From Rouxiella badensis (lineage in GTDB: Bacteria; Pseudomonadota; Gammaproteobacteria; Enterobacterales; Enterobacteriaceae), in the NCBI RefSeq assembly GCF_002093665.1, contig NZ_MRWE01000038.1, forward strand, positions 1 to 47,894: a DNA stretch of 47,894 bases. The letters are read 5' to 3'. The notes under the pieces are model-generated. The model ran no database searches. It was not told where the DNA came from and saw nothing but the letters and a program-made list of their open reading frames with translations. The position numbers and the translations under genes are program-made. Below are positions 29,727 through 38,480 of this stretch, piece after piece (position 1 is the first letter of the stretch; each line of letters opens with the position of its first letter).

Positions 29727-30271
29727 ATCCAGCCACTATCCGCTCGCTTGTGGTGGATGCGCTGACCGTGGCGGCAACGGATGCCGCCGACCGCGTGTAT
29801 TCCCCACGCGACTGGCCCACAACCAGCCCGGATTATCCCGTGCTGCTGGTCCAGACGCCGTTCGACCATAAGCATTCAATGGGCCGCAATGCCCCGCAGT
29901 TTACCAGCGTGACCACGGTACGGATCACCGGTCGCGTGGAAGCGTTCGACACTGAAACCAGTAACGCAGGCGCCATGCTTGCCGAAGCCGCCGCAGAGGA
30001 ACTACGCGAACAGGTGGGCCGGGCGGTAATCAACAGCTACGAGCTGACCCGCCAGACGCAGCAATACAAGGAAGTGCGCTCAACCATCGACGTTGATTCC
30101 AGCGGGGATAGCCATATCGGCCAGCTGCTCTATGAACTCGATATCGAGTATTACCAAGGTCCAGAAGATTTCTACCCGATTGTGGGTACCGCGCTTGAAA
30201 CCGTAGCACTACGTAACGTCGAACCCGCAGGAACAATCGAGACCGGCGCAGATATTACCCTCCCGCAATAA
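29723..30271 (+). CDS. Tail terminator / completion protein
   Basis: 182 residues. The N-terminus (MNPATIRSLVVDALTVAATD), DYPVLLVQTPFDHKHSMGRN and LLYELDIEYYQGPEDFYPIV match minor tail / tail terminator-like proteins (gpU-like in lambda terms) that cap the tail and join the head. It is the last gene of the GC-rich lambda-like module; Mu-like genes follow. Confidence 0.65.
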   Translation: MNPATIRSLVVDALTVAATDAADRVYSPRDWPTTSPDYPVLLVQTPFDHKHSMGRNAPQFTSVTTVRITGRVEAFDTETSNAGAMLAEAAAEELREQVGRAVINSYELTRQTQQYKEVRSTIDVDSSGDSHIGQLLYELDIEYYQGPEDFYPIVGTALETVALRNVEPAGTIETGADITLPQ

Positions 30272-30286
30272 CCGAGAACTCAATCC

Positions 30287-30511
30287 ATGAAATTGAAACC
30301 CGCTGACGGGCGCGCCGTGCGTGATCCCGTCAAAGGCCAGCTTTTGCCCGCAGACGGCGCAGAAGTCGAGCTTAACGCGTTCTGGCGTCGCCGTCTGCGC
30401 GACTACGACGTTGTGGAAGTGACCGATACCACGGCCAGCAGCATCACCACGGCCAGTACTGCCAGCACAGCGACCGCTGATACCACGACCATCCCCGGAG
30501 CAACCTCTTAA
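30287..30511 (+). CDS. DUF2635 protein (Mu gp38-like) with Thr-rich tail
   Basis: 74 residues. The core MKLKPADGRAVRDPVKGQLL...FWRRRLRDYDVVEV is the DUF2635 family found just before Mu-type sheath genes. The last 27 residues (TDTTASSITTASTASTATAD...) are a Thr/Ala/Ser-rich extension. It overlaps the sheath start by one base (TAATG). Confidence 0.85.
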   Translation: MKLKPADGRAVRDPVKGQLLPADGAEVELNAFWRRRLRDYDVVEVTDTTASSITTASTASTATADTTTIPGATS

Positions 30512-32001
30512 TGACGATTAGCTTTCCAAACATTCCGAGTAAGCTCCGCGTTCCGCTGTTCTATGCGGATATGGATAACTCGATGGCAAACTCAGCCACC
30601 GCGACGCAGTTAACGCTCATCATCGGTCAGCAATTGAGTACCGCATTACAAACCCCCGGTGTGCCATTCTTAGCTTCTTCAGCCTCTACGGTCGGCGGTT
30701 TGTGTGGTTATGGTTCGATGGTCCATCAAATGATGACCGCATACATGGCGAACGACACTGCTGCGAAGATTTATATCTTACCGCTTGCTGATGATTCGGC
30801 CGCTATAGCAGCAACTGGCAAAATCACGATTACCAGCGTCGCCACTGCCGCCGGTACGTTGTCGCTCTATGTCGCTGGTACCCGCGTACAGATTGCTATC
30901 GCAACCACAGACACGCTGACCACCATCGCGACCGCACTGGCCGCTGCGATTAATGCGACCACCTCGTTACCGGTCACCGCTGCCGCGTCTGCCGCAGTCA
31001 TTACCGTTACTGCAAAAAATAAAGGTGCCCACGGTAACGATATTGATATGCGACTTAATTACCTCGGCACCGCCGGTGAAGAATCCTCACCGACCAGTTT
31101 TGCGTGTACGATCACCGCAATGAGCGGCGGTAGTGCGACCCCAGCGCTGGACGATGCACTGGCAAACCTTGGCGATAAGTTATTCGACTTTATTGTTAAC
31201 CCATACACGGATACGACCTCGCTTACGTCTATGGCGACTTTTCTGTCAGATAAGACGGGCCGCTGGTCCTATTCTGAGCAGCTTTACGGGCATTCACTAG
31301 GCGTTCTTTCCGGGAGCTATGGAGAGTTAACAGCCGCCGGGTTGCTGCGAAATAACCAGCATGAAACGCTTATCGGAATCTATGATTCACCGACTGCCCC
31401 ATGGGTATGGTCGGCGGCCTGTTATGGCGCAGCAGCGGTAAGCCTACGAAGCGACCCCGGTCGCCCGCTGCAAACCCTGACCGTATCCGGGGTCCTCGCG
31501 CCGCCATTGGCCTCACGCTTTACCATGACAGAACGCAATAACCTCCTTTACAGCGGAATAGCCACTGTGGCCGTAGCTGATGATGGCACTGTTACGCTCG
31601 AGAACATCATCACGACGTATCAGACAAACAGTTATGGGGACGCTGACGATTCATACCTAGAAATCGAGACGATGTTTCTGTTGATGTATATCACCCGCTA
31701 TCTACGCAGTGCTGTCACCAGCAAGTTTGGACGTATGAAGCTGGTTGCTACAGGGACCAAGTTTGCAGCAGGGGCTGCTATCGTGACGCCAAACACCATC
31801 CGCGCTGAAGTCATCGCGCAATACACCACACTGGTTAAGAATGGCTATTGCCAAGATGCCACAAGCTTCGCCTCCGCACTGATTGTTGAGCAAAACAGCT
31901 CTAACCCGAATCGGGTTGATGTCCTGTTCCCAGGAACGCTTGTTAATCAACTCCGCATCTTTGCATTACTCAACCAATTCCGCCAGCAAGCCTCCTCGTA
32001 G
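30511..32001 (+). CDS. Contractile tail sheath protein (Mu gpL-like)
   Basis: 496 residues, the size of Mu gpL (495). Family features: FPNIPSKLRVPLFYADMDNS at the start, GSMVHQMMTAYMANDTAAKI, NNQHETLIGIYDSPTAPWVW, RSDPGRPLQTLTVSGVLAPP and TMTERNNLLYSGIATVAV. It shows the phage is a myovirus, unlike siphovirus N15. Confidence 0.95.
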   Translation: MTISFPNIPSKLRVPLFYADMDNSMANSATATQLTLIIGQQLSTALQTPGVPFLASSASTVGGLCGYGSMVHQMMTAYMANDTAAKIYILPLADDSAAIAATGKITITSVATAAGTLSLYVAGTRVQIAIATTDTLTTIATALAAAINATTSLPVTAAASAAVITVTAKNKGAHGNDIDMRLNYLGTAGEESSPTSFACTITAMSGGSATPALDDALANLGDKLFDFIVNPYTDTTSLTSMATFLSDKTGRWSYSEQLYGHSLGVLSGSYGELTAAGLLRNNQHETLIGIYDSPTAPWVWSAACYGAAAVSLRSDPGRPLQTLTVSGVLAPPLASRFTMTERNNLLYSGIATVAVADDGTVTLENIITTYQTNSYGDADDSYLEIETMFLLMYITRYLRSAVTSKFGRMKLVATGTKFAAGAAIVTPNTIRAEVIAQYTTLVKNGYCQDATSFASALIVEQNSSNPNRVDVLFPGTLVNQLRIFALLNQFRQQASS

Positions 32002-32014
32002 TAAGGACTAAAAA

Positions 32015-32383
32015 ATGGGTGATACTTCTAACCGTATTGCGGGGACGGCTAGCGTTTCCGTAGACGGTGTAACCATCATGATTGTCGGGCAGTTTAAATA
32101 CCGCCCCGGCACCGTAAAACGTGAAACTCTAACCGGTATGGATGGCGTACACGGTTTTAAAGAAAAGCCGAATCCATGCATGATTTCGGCGCAAGTTCGT
32201 GACAGCGGCGGTACGACCGTTGCTGACTTCAACAGCATGACCAACGTTACCGTCACTGCCGAGCTGGCGAACGGGAAAACCATCATTGGCTCGGGTATGT
32301 GGACCACTGATGTACAGGAGGTTGACAGTGAAGACGCTGTCTTCGACGTGACGTTTGAAGGCGGATCGGTAACGGAGAGTTAA
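32015..32383 (+). CDS. Tail tube protein (Mu gpM-like)
   Basis: 122 residues. NRIAGTASVSVDGVTIMIVG, VKRETLTGMDGVHGFKEKPN and AQVRDSGGTTVADF match the Mu gpM tube family. It is stacked as hexameric rings inside the sheath. Next to the sheath gene, as expected. Confidence 0.93.
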   Translation: MGDTSNRIAGTASVSVDGVTIMIVGQFKYRPGTVKRETLTGMDGVHGFKEKPNPCMISAQVRDSGGTTVADFNSMTNVTVTAELANGKTIIGSGMWTTDVQEVDSEDAVFDVTFEGGSVTES

Positions 32384-32385
32384 AA

Positions 32386-33053
32386 ATGTCAGGAATTTTT
32401 GATCTAAATTTTGGCCCCGGTGGGGCCATTCCTTTACGTGAGCCGAAATATTTTGAGGTTTCCGATTTCTATAAGGAAAAAGATAAAACTGACCAGCATG
32501 AAGCCATGGCTAGCTTAATGGCGAAGATTTCCGGCCAGTCCCGAAAAGAAATTGCACAGCTCCCGATTAAGGTCTTCCGAGAGGGGCATGCTTTTTTGCT
32601 GGAATATCTGAATTACTGGCCGACGGTCGAGCAGGATGATAGCTACATCATTCAGCTGGATAACGTGATCACCAGCTTAAACGGCGTCGAAGGATGGAAC
32701 GAAGTTGCTCTCCGAGAGCCTGTGTTCAGCGAGTTTTCACAGTTTAACGCTGAGGCGAAAAAGACAAGCGATCAGGATGCTATGGGGTTGTTGATGTCGC
32801 TGATTTCAGGTGTTAACCGCATCGCTATCACCAAAATGCCGATTAGCAAGTATCGGGAGGGTTCGGCGTATCTGATGGGTTTTTTGACATATTTCCCCAA
32901 ATCGAAAGATGGCGGGACCGAATCGCCGAGCTGACGTATTTCTACCGCTGGGGACCGAAAGAAGCTGCTGCCTTAACTTGGGGTGAGTTGCAGTTCTGGA
33001 CCGAACAAGGGTTCAGGATTAAAAAAATCATGAAAGAGGGCGGCAATGGCTAA
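32386..33053 (+). CDS. Tail assembly chaperone, with -1 frameshift extension (gp41/42-like)
   Basis: The zero frame (32386-32934) encodes 182 residues holding a visible internal duplication: 18-79 (REPKYFEVSDF...LEYLNYWP) and 110-171 (REPVFSEFSQF...MGFLTYFP). Near the end lies T TTC CCC (32892-32898), a canonical slippery heptamer. A -1 slip leads into an open frame reading QIERWRDRIAELTYFYRWGP, ending at 33053 and overlapping the tape-measure start, for about 222 residues in total. Tail chaperones made as two forms by frameshifting just upstream of the tape measure gene are general in tailed phages (lambda G/GT, Mu gp41/42). Confidence 0.88.
32892..32898 (+). other. Slippery heptamer T TTC CCC in tail chaperone
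   Basis: In the zero frame the codons are TTC (32893-32895) and CCC (32896-32898) preceded by T. The -1 frame re-reads CAA next. It is the only place where the two chaperone frames join without losing coding sequence. Confidence 0.75.
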
Positions 33054-34935
33054 CAGGTTTGATTTTGAGCTTCGTGCTGATGATGGGGTTTCTAAAAAGC
33101 TTGATGATATTACGGGTCGTTTAGCGGAATTAAACCCCGAACTCGACGAGGTGGCGGAAAAGTTAAAGCTTGGTGGAAAGAATAACCAGTCCAATTTATC
33201 TGACATTGAAAAATCGTTTTATGAGCTTGGTAGACTGGCGAAATCGAACGTTCAATATCTTGGGGATATGGTTCCGCCTTTGAGGAACTTTATCGGGTTA
33301 GGGGGTAAGGTCGGCGGCGTAATTGGTAAGCTCGGAATTACTGGGGGTGCTGCTTATGTTGCAGGGAAGGGCATTTCCTCATTCGGTCATACACTTATCG
33401 ATGCAGCCGACAATGCTTATGCGCTAAGTGTTGCTGCTGAAAATGCTGGGATGACGGTTAAAGATTTTAGTCAGATGGCGGGAGCAATGCGCCTGCTTGG
33501 GACCGACAGCGAGACAGCAAAAAACAGTATTGAGGGTCTATATGGAACCTTCAACGATGGATTGCAGGGCCGAAATAATGCCGTATTAGCGGTAATGAAT
33601 CAGATCCATGCGGTGATTTATAAAAACGCCGATGGCACGGCCAACGTGCTTAAAACAGTAGAATCCCTCGCTGATGTTCTCCCACGCCTCTCCCCACAAA
33701 CGCAAAAAACGGTTACTGATGCGCTAAACCTGAATGCAGACACGCTGCAATTGCTTCGCGAAGGCGCTCATTTAAAAGGGCTTCTTGCAGAATCTGATGC
33801 AATAGGATTAACCGTTGACCCTAAGACGACAGCTGACCTTGCATCGTTTAATCGCCAGTTAACTGAAGCCAGCGCGGCTTGGGACGGTTTAAAGCAACGC
33901 ACCGTACAAAAGGCAGCTAAGGGGTTACTTTCCGACGGGTCATTACGGGATACGGTATCAGGATTTACCGATGGTGCAACGCATAATGATGCTGCTGGCT
34001 GGGGTCATATGCTTGGTGAAAATGATGGACCTTACGAAGCCGTTGCATTACGAAGGATGAAAGGCGACAAGAAGTTTTTAGCTGAGGCTACGCCGCAGGA
34101 AAGGGCAAACGTCGGCATCGGCAGGATGAACGACGATTTACGCAAAAAATACAATGCTTATTACGGAGAATCATTAACCGACGGCTGGCAGCTTGATAAG
34201 GAAATGGCAAAAAACCCGGAGTATTTTACAAGGTTGAATGACCGGTCAAATCAGCTTTTGTTAGATATGCAACTGGCAGAGCATCCGACATTATTGCCCC
34301 CAATTGGCGCACAACCCGTAGACCCGAATGCCTCGTCCGTTAGAAATAATAACCCGTGGAATATCCGTTATGCCGGTCAATCCGGCGCGGTGCCAGCGGC
34401 GAAAAATTTTGCACATTTCCAGACGCCAGAAGAAGGTGTTTTAGCCGCCGACAGGCAGTTGCAGCTTTACACCTCCGGGAAGTCGGCCAACGTGGATCAC
34501 CCCCTGAGAACGGTAGCTGAAATCGTTAGTACTGCATCCCCTGAAAAGGATGGCAATAACACGGCACTGATGATTAAGAACGCCAGTAAAGAACTCGGCG
34601 TAGACCCTACCCAGCCGCTCGATTTCAGCAATGTGCAAACCCGTTCACGTTTCCTCGCTGCTGTTTTCCATCAAGAAGGGAACAGCCCTTATAGCTCGTC
34701 TAATATTGAAAATATTTTGACCCGTAACAGCAATGACGCGTCACTGCTGACACCTGCTGCGGCCAGTGGACAGGCTCCGGGTCAGATGGTTGATTTTAAA
34801 CAAACGTTATCCTCTGTGCTGAAAGAAACGGGGATGAAGATAGAACTGACAGTAATCAACCAGAAAACCGGAGAAAAGCAGACGTTCACCGGCACTGGGG
34901 GCAGTAAAGTCTCGGCTGCGATGCAGTTTCCCTAA
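33046..34935 (+). CDS. Tail tape measure protein
   Basis: 629 residues, located between the chaperone and gpN, so tape measure by position. There is a Gly-rich hydrophobic region at about 85-115 (FIGLGGKVGGVIGKLGITGG), helical segments on both sides, and a C-terminal domain at about 433-560 (SVRNNNPWNIRYAGQSGAVP, FAHFQTPEEGVLAADRQLQL) of a kind found in phage tail proteins linked to peptidoglycan digestion. It sets tail length and helps DNA entry. At about 0.15 nm per residue the tail would be near 95 nm (rough estimate). Confidence 0.88.
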   Translation: MANRFDFELRADDGVSKKLDDITGRLAELNPELDEVAEKLKLGGKNNQSNLSDIEKSFYELGRLAKSNVQYLGDMVPPLRNFIGLGGKVGGVIGKLGITGGAAYVAGKGISSFGHTLIDAADNAYALSVAAENAGMTVKDFSQMAGAMRLLGTDSETAKNSIEGLYGTFNDGLQGRNNAVLAVMNQIHAVIYKNADGTANVLKTVESLADVLPRLSPQTQKTVTDALNLNADTLQLLREGAHLKGLLAESDAIGLTVDPKTTADLASFNRQLTEASAAWDGLKQRTVQKAAKGLLSDGSLRDTVSGFTDGATHNDAAGWGHMLGENDGPYEAVALRRMKGDKKFLAEATPQERANVGIGRMNDDLRKKYNAYYGESLTDGWQLDKEMAKNPEYFTRLNDRSNQLLLDMQLAEHPTLLPPIGAQPVDPNASSVRNNNPWNIRYAGQSGAVPAAKNFAHFQTPEEGVLAADRQLQLYTSGKSANVDHPLRTVAEIVSTASPEKDGNNTALMIKNASKELGVDPTQPLDFSNVQTRSRFLAAVFHQEGNSPYSSSNIENILTRNSNDASLLTPAAASGQAPGQMVDFKQTLSSVLKETGMKIELTVINQKTGEKQTFTGTGGSKVSAAMQFP

Positions 34936-34951
34936 ATCCCATTCTATTACG

Positions 34952-34973
34952 AACCGGCCTCGTGCCGGTTTTT
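34952..34973 (+). terminator. Intrinsic terminator inside the tail operon
   Basis: AACCGGC (34952-34958) pairs with GCCGGTT (34964-34970), with a short T-run. Under Q-type antitermination it would be bypassed; otherwise it would reduce baseplate expression. Confidence 0.65.
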
Positions 34974-34992
34974 CTGTTTATGGACCCTGAAC

Positions 34993-36399
34993 ATGACGAT
35001 TGTTAGCTCGGCCATTTCGGCAATTACTGGCGGGTCAGGCGATACATTCAGCTGGCAAGATAACCTTCACAAAGCTTCTTTTCGTGGTGTGCCCTTTGCC
35101 GTAGAAGGTGGAGATGGCGAGTTTGGCCGCAGGCAGGCTGTACATGAATACCCGTACCGTGATTCTGTATGGGTAGAGGACATGGGCCGCGCAACCCGGC
35201 GTATTACGCTAACTGGCTACATCCTACAAAGTAGCCTGCTTTATACCGCTTCAGACGTGATGACCCAGCGAAATTCCTTAGTTGCTGCGGCAGAGTCGTC
35301 TGGGGCCGGTACGCTGATTCATCCGACTCTTGGCGAACTTACCGTAAGTATTCCGCCCGGCGGTCTGAAAATTTCCGAGAGCAAAGACGAAGCCCGCATG
35401 TTTCGTTTTACGCTCACGGCCATTGAATCTGGTCTAAAAGTCTTCGCAATTACCAGCGCGACCGATGCCGCATCGACAGTACAAACCTCTTGGCTATCGA
35501 CCGTAACCACAGCTGCAGCAAGAGCCATTGCTGAAGTTAAGGGGGATATGCGCAGTGTGACACAGGCAATCAAGACGCTAAAAAGCACCCTGACATTTTG
35601 GACCGGCATGGTGACCGACACGTTCAACGAAGCCACAAATTTAAGCAATGTACTAAAAAGCACATTCGGTTCCACACGATATGGGCGGTACAACACCGGC
35701 AGTATTGGGGGCAATGCCACCGGCACATCGAGCACCGCAGACAATACGGCAGATACAGACGATTATGCCGGGCTGGTCGCCACCAAAATTGCAGAATCTA
35801 TAGAGAACTCGGCGGCGATGAGTGCTGCAATTAGCACGCTGCTGGCCAGCACGAATATTGAAGATTATGCGGCCAATGTTCAGGCCGTCGTAACTGAAAT
35901 GGTCGGCAGCGTGGCAGGCGGTGCAGATTTGATTAACGCATTAGAAACGTTGTCAGATTTTAGTGATTCAACCTACCGGCCAGACAGCAGCGATAGTGCG
36001 GTTGCCTCGGCAAACCAAATCTTTGTTAATACGTTGACCACCGCAGCTATGGCTTATGCCGTCTCCCTCTACACTCCTGCAAACTATGATGAAGCTGCCA
36101 ACTTAACCCGGCGTATTACTGACGTTCTTGATGCCGCCATCGTTGCCGTGGCGGATGCAGGTTATGACGATGTTTATCTCCAACTGCAAGAACTGCAATC
36201 GAACGTGATTACCACGCTTGAAACATTGGGAGCCAGTCTAGCGCATGTTCAGACCGTTTCGTTTGCTAAACCTCTTCCTGCCCTTACGCTAGCTAACCGC
36301 CTGTATCAAGACGCCTCACGGGCCGAGGCACTGGTGAAAATGGCGGATCCCATTCACCCGGCATTCATGCCTACCAGTTTTAAGGCGTTGACCTCATGA
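34993..36399 (+). CDS. DNA circularisation / tail protein (Mu gpN-like)
   Basis: 468 residues. The N-terminal domain is the DNA_circ_N family: WQDNLHKASFRGVPFAVEGG, GRRQAVHEYPYRDSVWVEDM, RITLTGYIL and FRFTLTAIESG. The middle is long and helical. In Mu, gpN is a baseplate or tail-tip component between tape measure and gpP. The stop overlaps the next start (ATGA). Confidence 0.9.
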   Translation: MTIVSSAISAITGGSGDTFSWQDNLHKASFRGVPFAVEGGDGEFGRRQAVHEYPYRDSVWVEDMGRATRRITLTGYILQSSLLYTASDVMTQRNSLVAAAESSGAGTLIHPTLGELTVSIPPGGLKISESKDEARMFRFTLTAIESGLKVFAITSATDAASTVQTSWLSTVTTAAARAIAEVKGDMRSVTQAIKTLKSTLTFWTGMVTDTFNEATNLSNVLKSTFGSTRYGRYNTGSIGGNATGTSSTADNTADTDDYAGLVATKIAESIENSAAMSAAISTLLASTNIEDYAANVQAVVTEMVGSVAGGADLINALETLSDFSDSTYRPDSSDSAVASANQIFVNTLTTAAMAYAVSLYTPANYDEAANLTRRITDVLDAAIVAVADAGYDDVYLQLQELQSNVITTLETLGASLAHVQTVSFAKPLPALTLANRLYQDASRAEALVKMADPIHPAFMPTSFKALTS

Positions 36400-37469
36400 G
36401 TGATGACCTCACACTGATATGCAACGGTAAAATTTTGTCCGGGTGGGATTCTGTCCGGGTCACTCGCAGCATTGAGAAGTTACCCAGCGATTTTGAGCTT
36501 TCACTCATGGACTATTTCCCAGGAAGCGATGACAAGCAGCTTGTAAAAGAAGGAAATCCCTGTGTTGTTAAAATAGGAGCAGATACGGTTATTACTGGCT
36601 ATATCGACCGATGGGCACCGATGATTTCAAGCCAGCGGCACGCCGTCCGCGCCATCGGTCGCAGCAAATGCCAAGACCTTGTCGACTGTTCAGCAACTTG
36701 GCCCAATAACGTTGTTAGCCAAGTAACCCCGCTGCAGCTAGCTCAACGCTTAGCCAGCCCCTATGGCATTACGGTATCCAGTGACGTTGATGTTGGGACC
36801 GTGGTCCCACAATTTACGCTCAACTGGGGGGAGTCCTCCCAAGAAGTTATTGAACGTGTAACGCGCTGGGCCGCATTGCTCTATTACGATTTGCCAGACG
36901 GTAGCCTTTTCCTGACGCGCGTTGGCACTACTCAGGCCGCCAGCGGAGTGAAGCAAGGCCAGAATATTCAAGCAGCTGCTTACGGCGCGACGATGGATGA
37001 ACGGTTTTCTATTTACACCGGCGTATCGATGTCCGTTAGCCCATTGAATGAGGAAAGCGGGAATGAGGCTTACAGCTCGGTGGCGTTGGCGACTGCCAGT
37101 GATCCAGAAGCTACACAAATGCGCTATCGGAACCGAACAATCATTGTTGAAAGCACCATGACCGCTAATCAGCAGGCCCAGCAGTGTATCGATTGGGAAA
37201 TGAACCGCCGTTATGGCCGCTCAAAGACATTGCAGATCACTGTGGATAGCTGGCGCGACAGTGCCGGGACGTTATGGACCCCTAACACGCTGATCCCTAT
37301 TTCGCTCCCTGTTTTCGGTCTCGAGGATGAGCTATGGCTTCTCGGCGAGGTGACGTACATAAAGGACGATCAGGGAACAGTGGCGGAAATGGTCCTTATG
37401 CCGCCTGCTGCATTTAGCGTCGAACCCTATCAGTTTTACACAAATATCCGAGAGGCTAACTATGGTTGA
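36396..37469 (+). CDS. Baseplate hub protein (Mu gpP / gp44-like)
   Basis: 357 residues. LICNGKILSGWDSVRVTRSI, FELSLMDYFPGSD, GYIDRWAPMISS and VEMNRRYGRSKTLQITVDSW-like sequence near 265-285 match the phage late control D / gp44 hub family. It carries the only SopB box of the structural half, at 36794-36809, in codons for GTVVPQ. It overlaps its neighbours on both sides. Confidence 0.92.
   Translation: MSDDLTLICNGKILSGWDSVRVTRSIEKLPSDFELSLMDYFPGSDDKQLVKEGNPCVVKIGADTVITGYIDRWAPMISSQRHAVRAIGRSKCQDLVDCSATWPNNVVSQVTPLQLAQRLASPYGITVSSDVDVGTVVPQFTLNWGESSQEVIERVTRWAALLYYDLPDGSLFLTRVGTTQAASGVKQGQNIQAAAYGATMDERFSIYTGVSMSVSPLNEESGNEAYSSVALATASDPEATQMRYRNRTIIVESTMTANQQAQQCIDWEMNRRYGRSKTLQITVDSWRDSAGTLWTPNTLIPISLPVFGLEDELWLLGEVTYIKDDQGTVAEMVLMPPAAFSVEPYQFYTNIREANYG
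36794..36809. promoter_or_regulatory. SopB box 15 (GT centre), inside baseplate hub gene
   Basis: TGGGACCGTGGTCCCA within a late tail gene, 16.3 kb from the nearest other box. Part of the dispersed centromere. Confidence 0.85.
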
Positions 37470-38046
37470 TCTCTCACGCCTCTATCGGCAAATAAAAATG
37501 CTAATCGGCATTGGGAAAGTAACTGCAATAGACGATGGCGGGTTAACTCAAAACTTGCAGTATCAAACCCCGCTCGAAATCCGCAGCAATACGCCCAGAA
37601 TGGCTGATTTTGGCTTTTCTTCTGGCTTGCCTGTGGGTAGCGATGTTGTTGTGGCTTATCTCGGTGGCGACCGTTCTAGTGCGGTTGTTATCGCAACCAA
37701 CAATAAGAAATACCGACACACTGGGCTTAATGCCGGGGAGACGGTTATCTATGATCAATGGGGCGGTTATGTGAAGTTGACCGAAGCCGGGATTGAAGTC
37801 GAGGCAAACAACCAGCCTGTGACAGTCTCTAACGCAACCATTGTCACGATTAACGCAACCGAAAAGATTGTGGCTAACACGCCGAGATTTGAGTGTAGTG
37901 GTGACATCATCGATAACAGCGGCAGCAACAGCACTACGCTCAAGCAGTTTCGAGATGTTTATAACGAGCACGCGCATTTTCTGAAAAACGTGCAAAGCGG
38001 AAACAGCACCATCGAGAGCGAAGTACCGGGGGTAATAGTTGAATGA
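37462..38046 (+). CDS. Baseplate spike protein (Mu gp45 / gpV-like)
   Basis: 194 residues. An OB-fold-like N-terminal part (LIGIGKVTAIDDGGLTQNLQ, SNTPRMADFGFSSGLPVGSD, VVVAYLGGDRSSAVVIATNN) is followed by a beta-helix-like region (GIEVEANNQPVTVSNATIVT) and an H-x-H metal-binding end (YNEHAHF). It is the membrane-piercing central spike. Confidence 0.9.
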   Translation: MVDLSRLYRQIKMLIGIGKVTAIDDGGLTQNLQYQTPLEIRSNTPRMADFGFSSGLPVGSDVVVAYLGGDRSSAVVIATNNKKYRHTGLNAGETVIYDQWGGYVKLTEAGIEVEANNQPVTVSNATIVTINATEKIVANTPRFECSGDIIDNSGSNSTTLKQFRDVYNEHAHFLKNVQSGNSTIESEVPGVIVE

Positions 38047-38474
38047 CAGACATTACAACCGTATGGGATCCCGACCAAGGTGTAGGGGACTGGGTCATTG
38101 GAAGTGGTGATCTACTTTCTGGATTAGACCTTCAAACGGCTATTTATATCAGCCTGTTTAGTGACCGTAAGGCGCGTGATGATGATAACTATGATGGAAC
38201 CGACCGCAAGGGATGGTGGGGTGATACAGATTCAGATTATGAGATAGGTTCCCGGCTCTGGCTTCTCCGGCGTCAAAAGTTATCGGTAAATGTGGCCCAG
38301 CAGGCCGTAACGTATGCCAAAGAGGCCCTACAGTGGCTTCTCGATGACAATGTGGTCGCTAGTATCACAGTGACACCGCAAATTATTTACCCCAGCCGCC
38401 TCTACATGACGATCACCTATCAAAAACCCAATTTAACTACTGAAACGGTCCAATATTACTGGGTCTGGGAGTAA
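38043..38474 (+). CDS. Baseplate wedge protein (Mu gp46-like)
   Basis: 143 residues. DLQTAIYISLFSDRKARDDD, RKGWWGDTDSDYEIGSRLWL and AVTYAKEALQWLLDDNVVAS are diagnostic of Mu gp46 (DUF2184/GPW-type wedge). It overlaps the spike gene by four bases. Confidence 0.93.
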   Translation: MTDITTVWDPDQGVGDWVIGSGDLLSGLDLQTAIYISLFSDRKARDDDNYDGTDRKGWWGDTDSDYEIGSRLWLLRRQKLSVNVAQQAVTYAKEALQWLLDDNVVASITVTPQIIYPSRLYMTITYQKPNLTTETVQYYWVWE

Positions 38475-38480
38475 CCCGCT

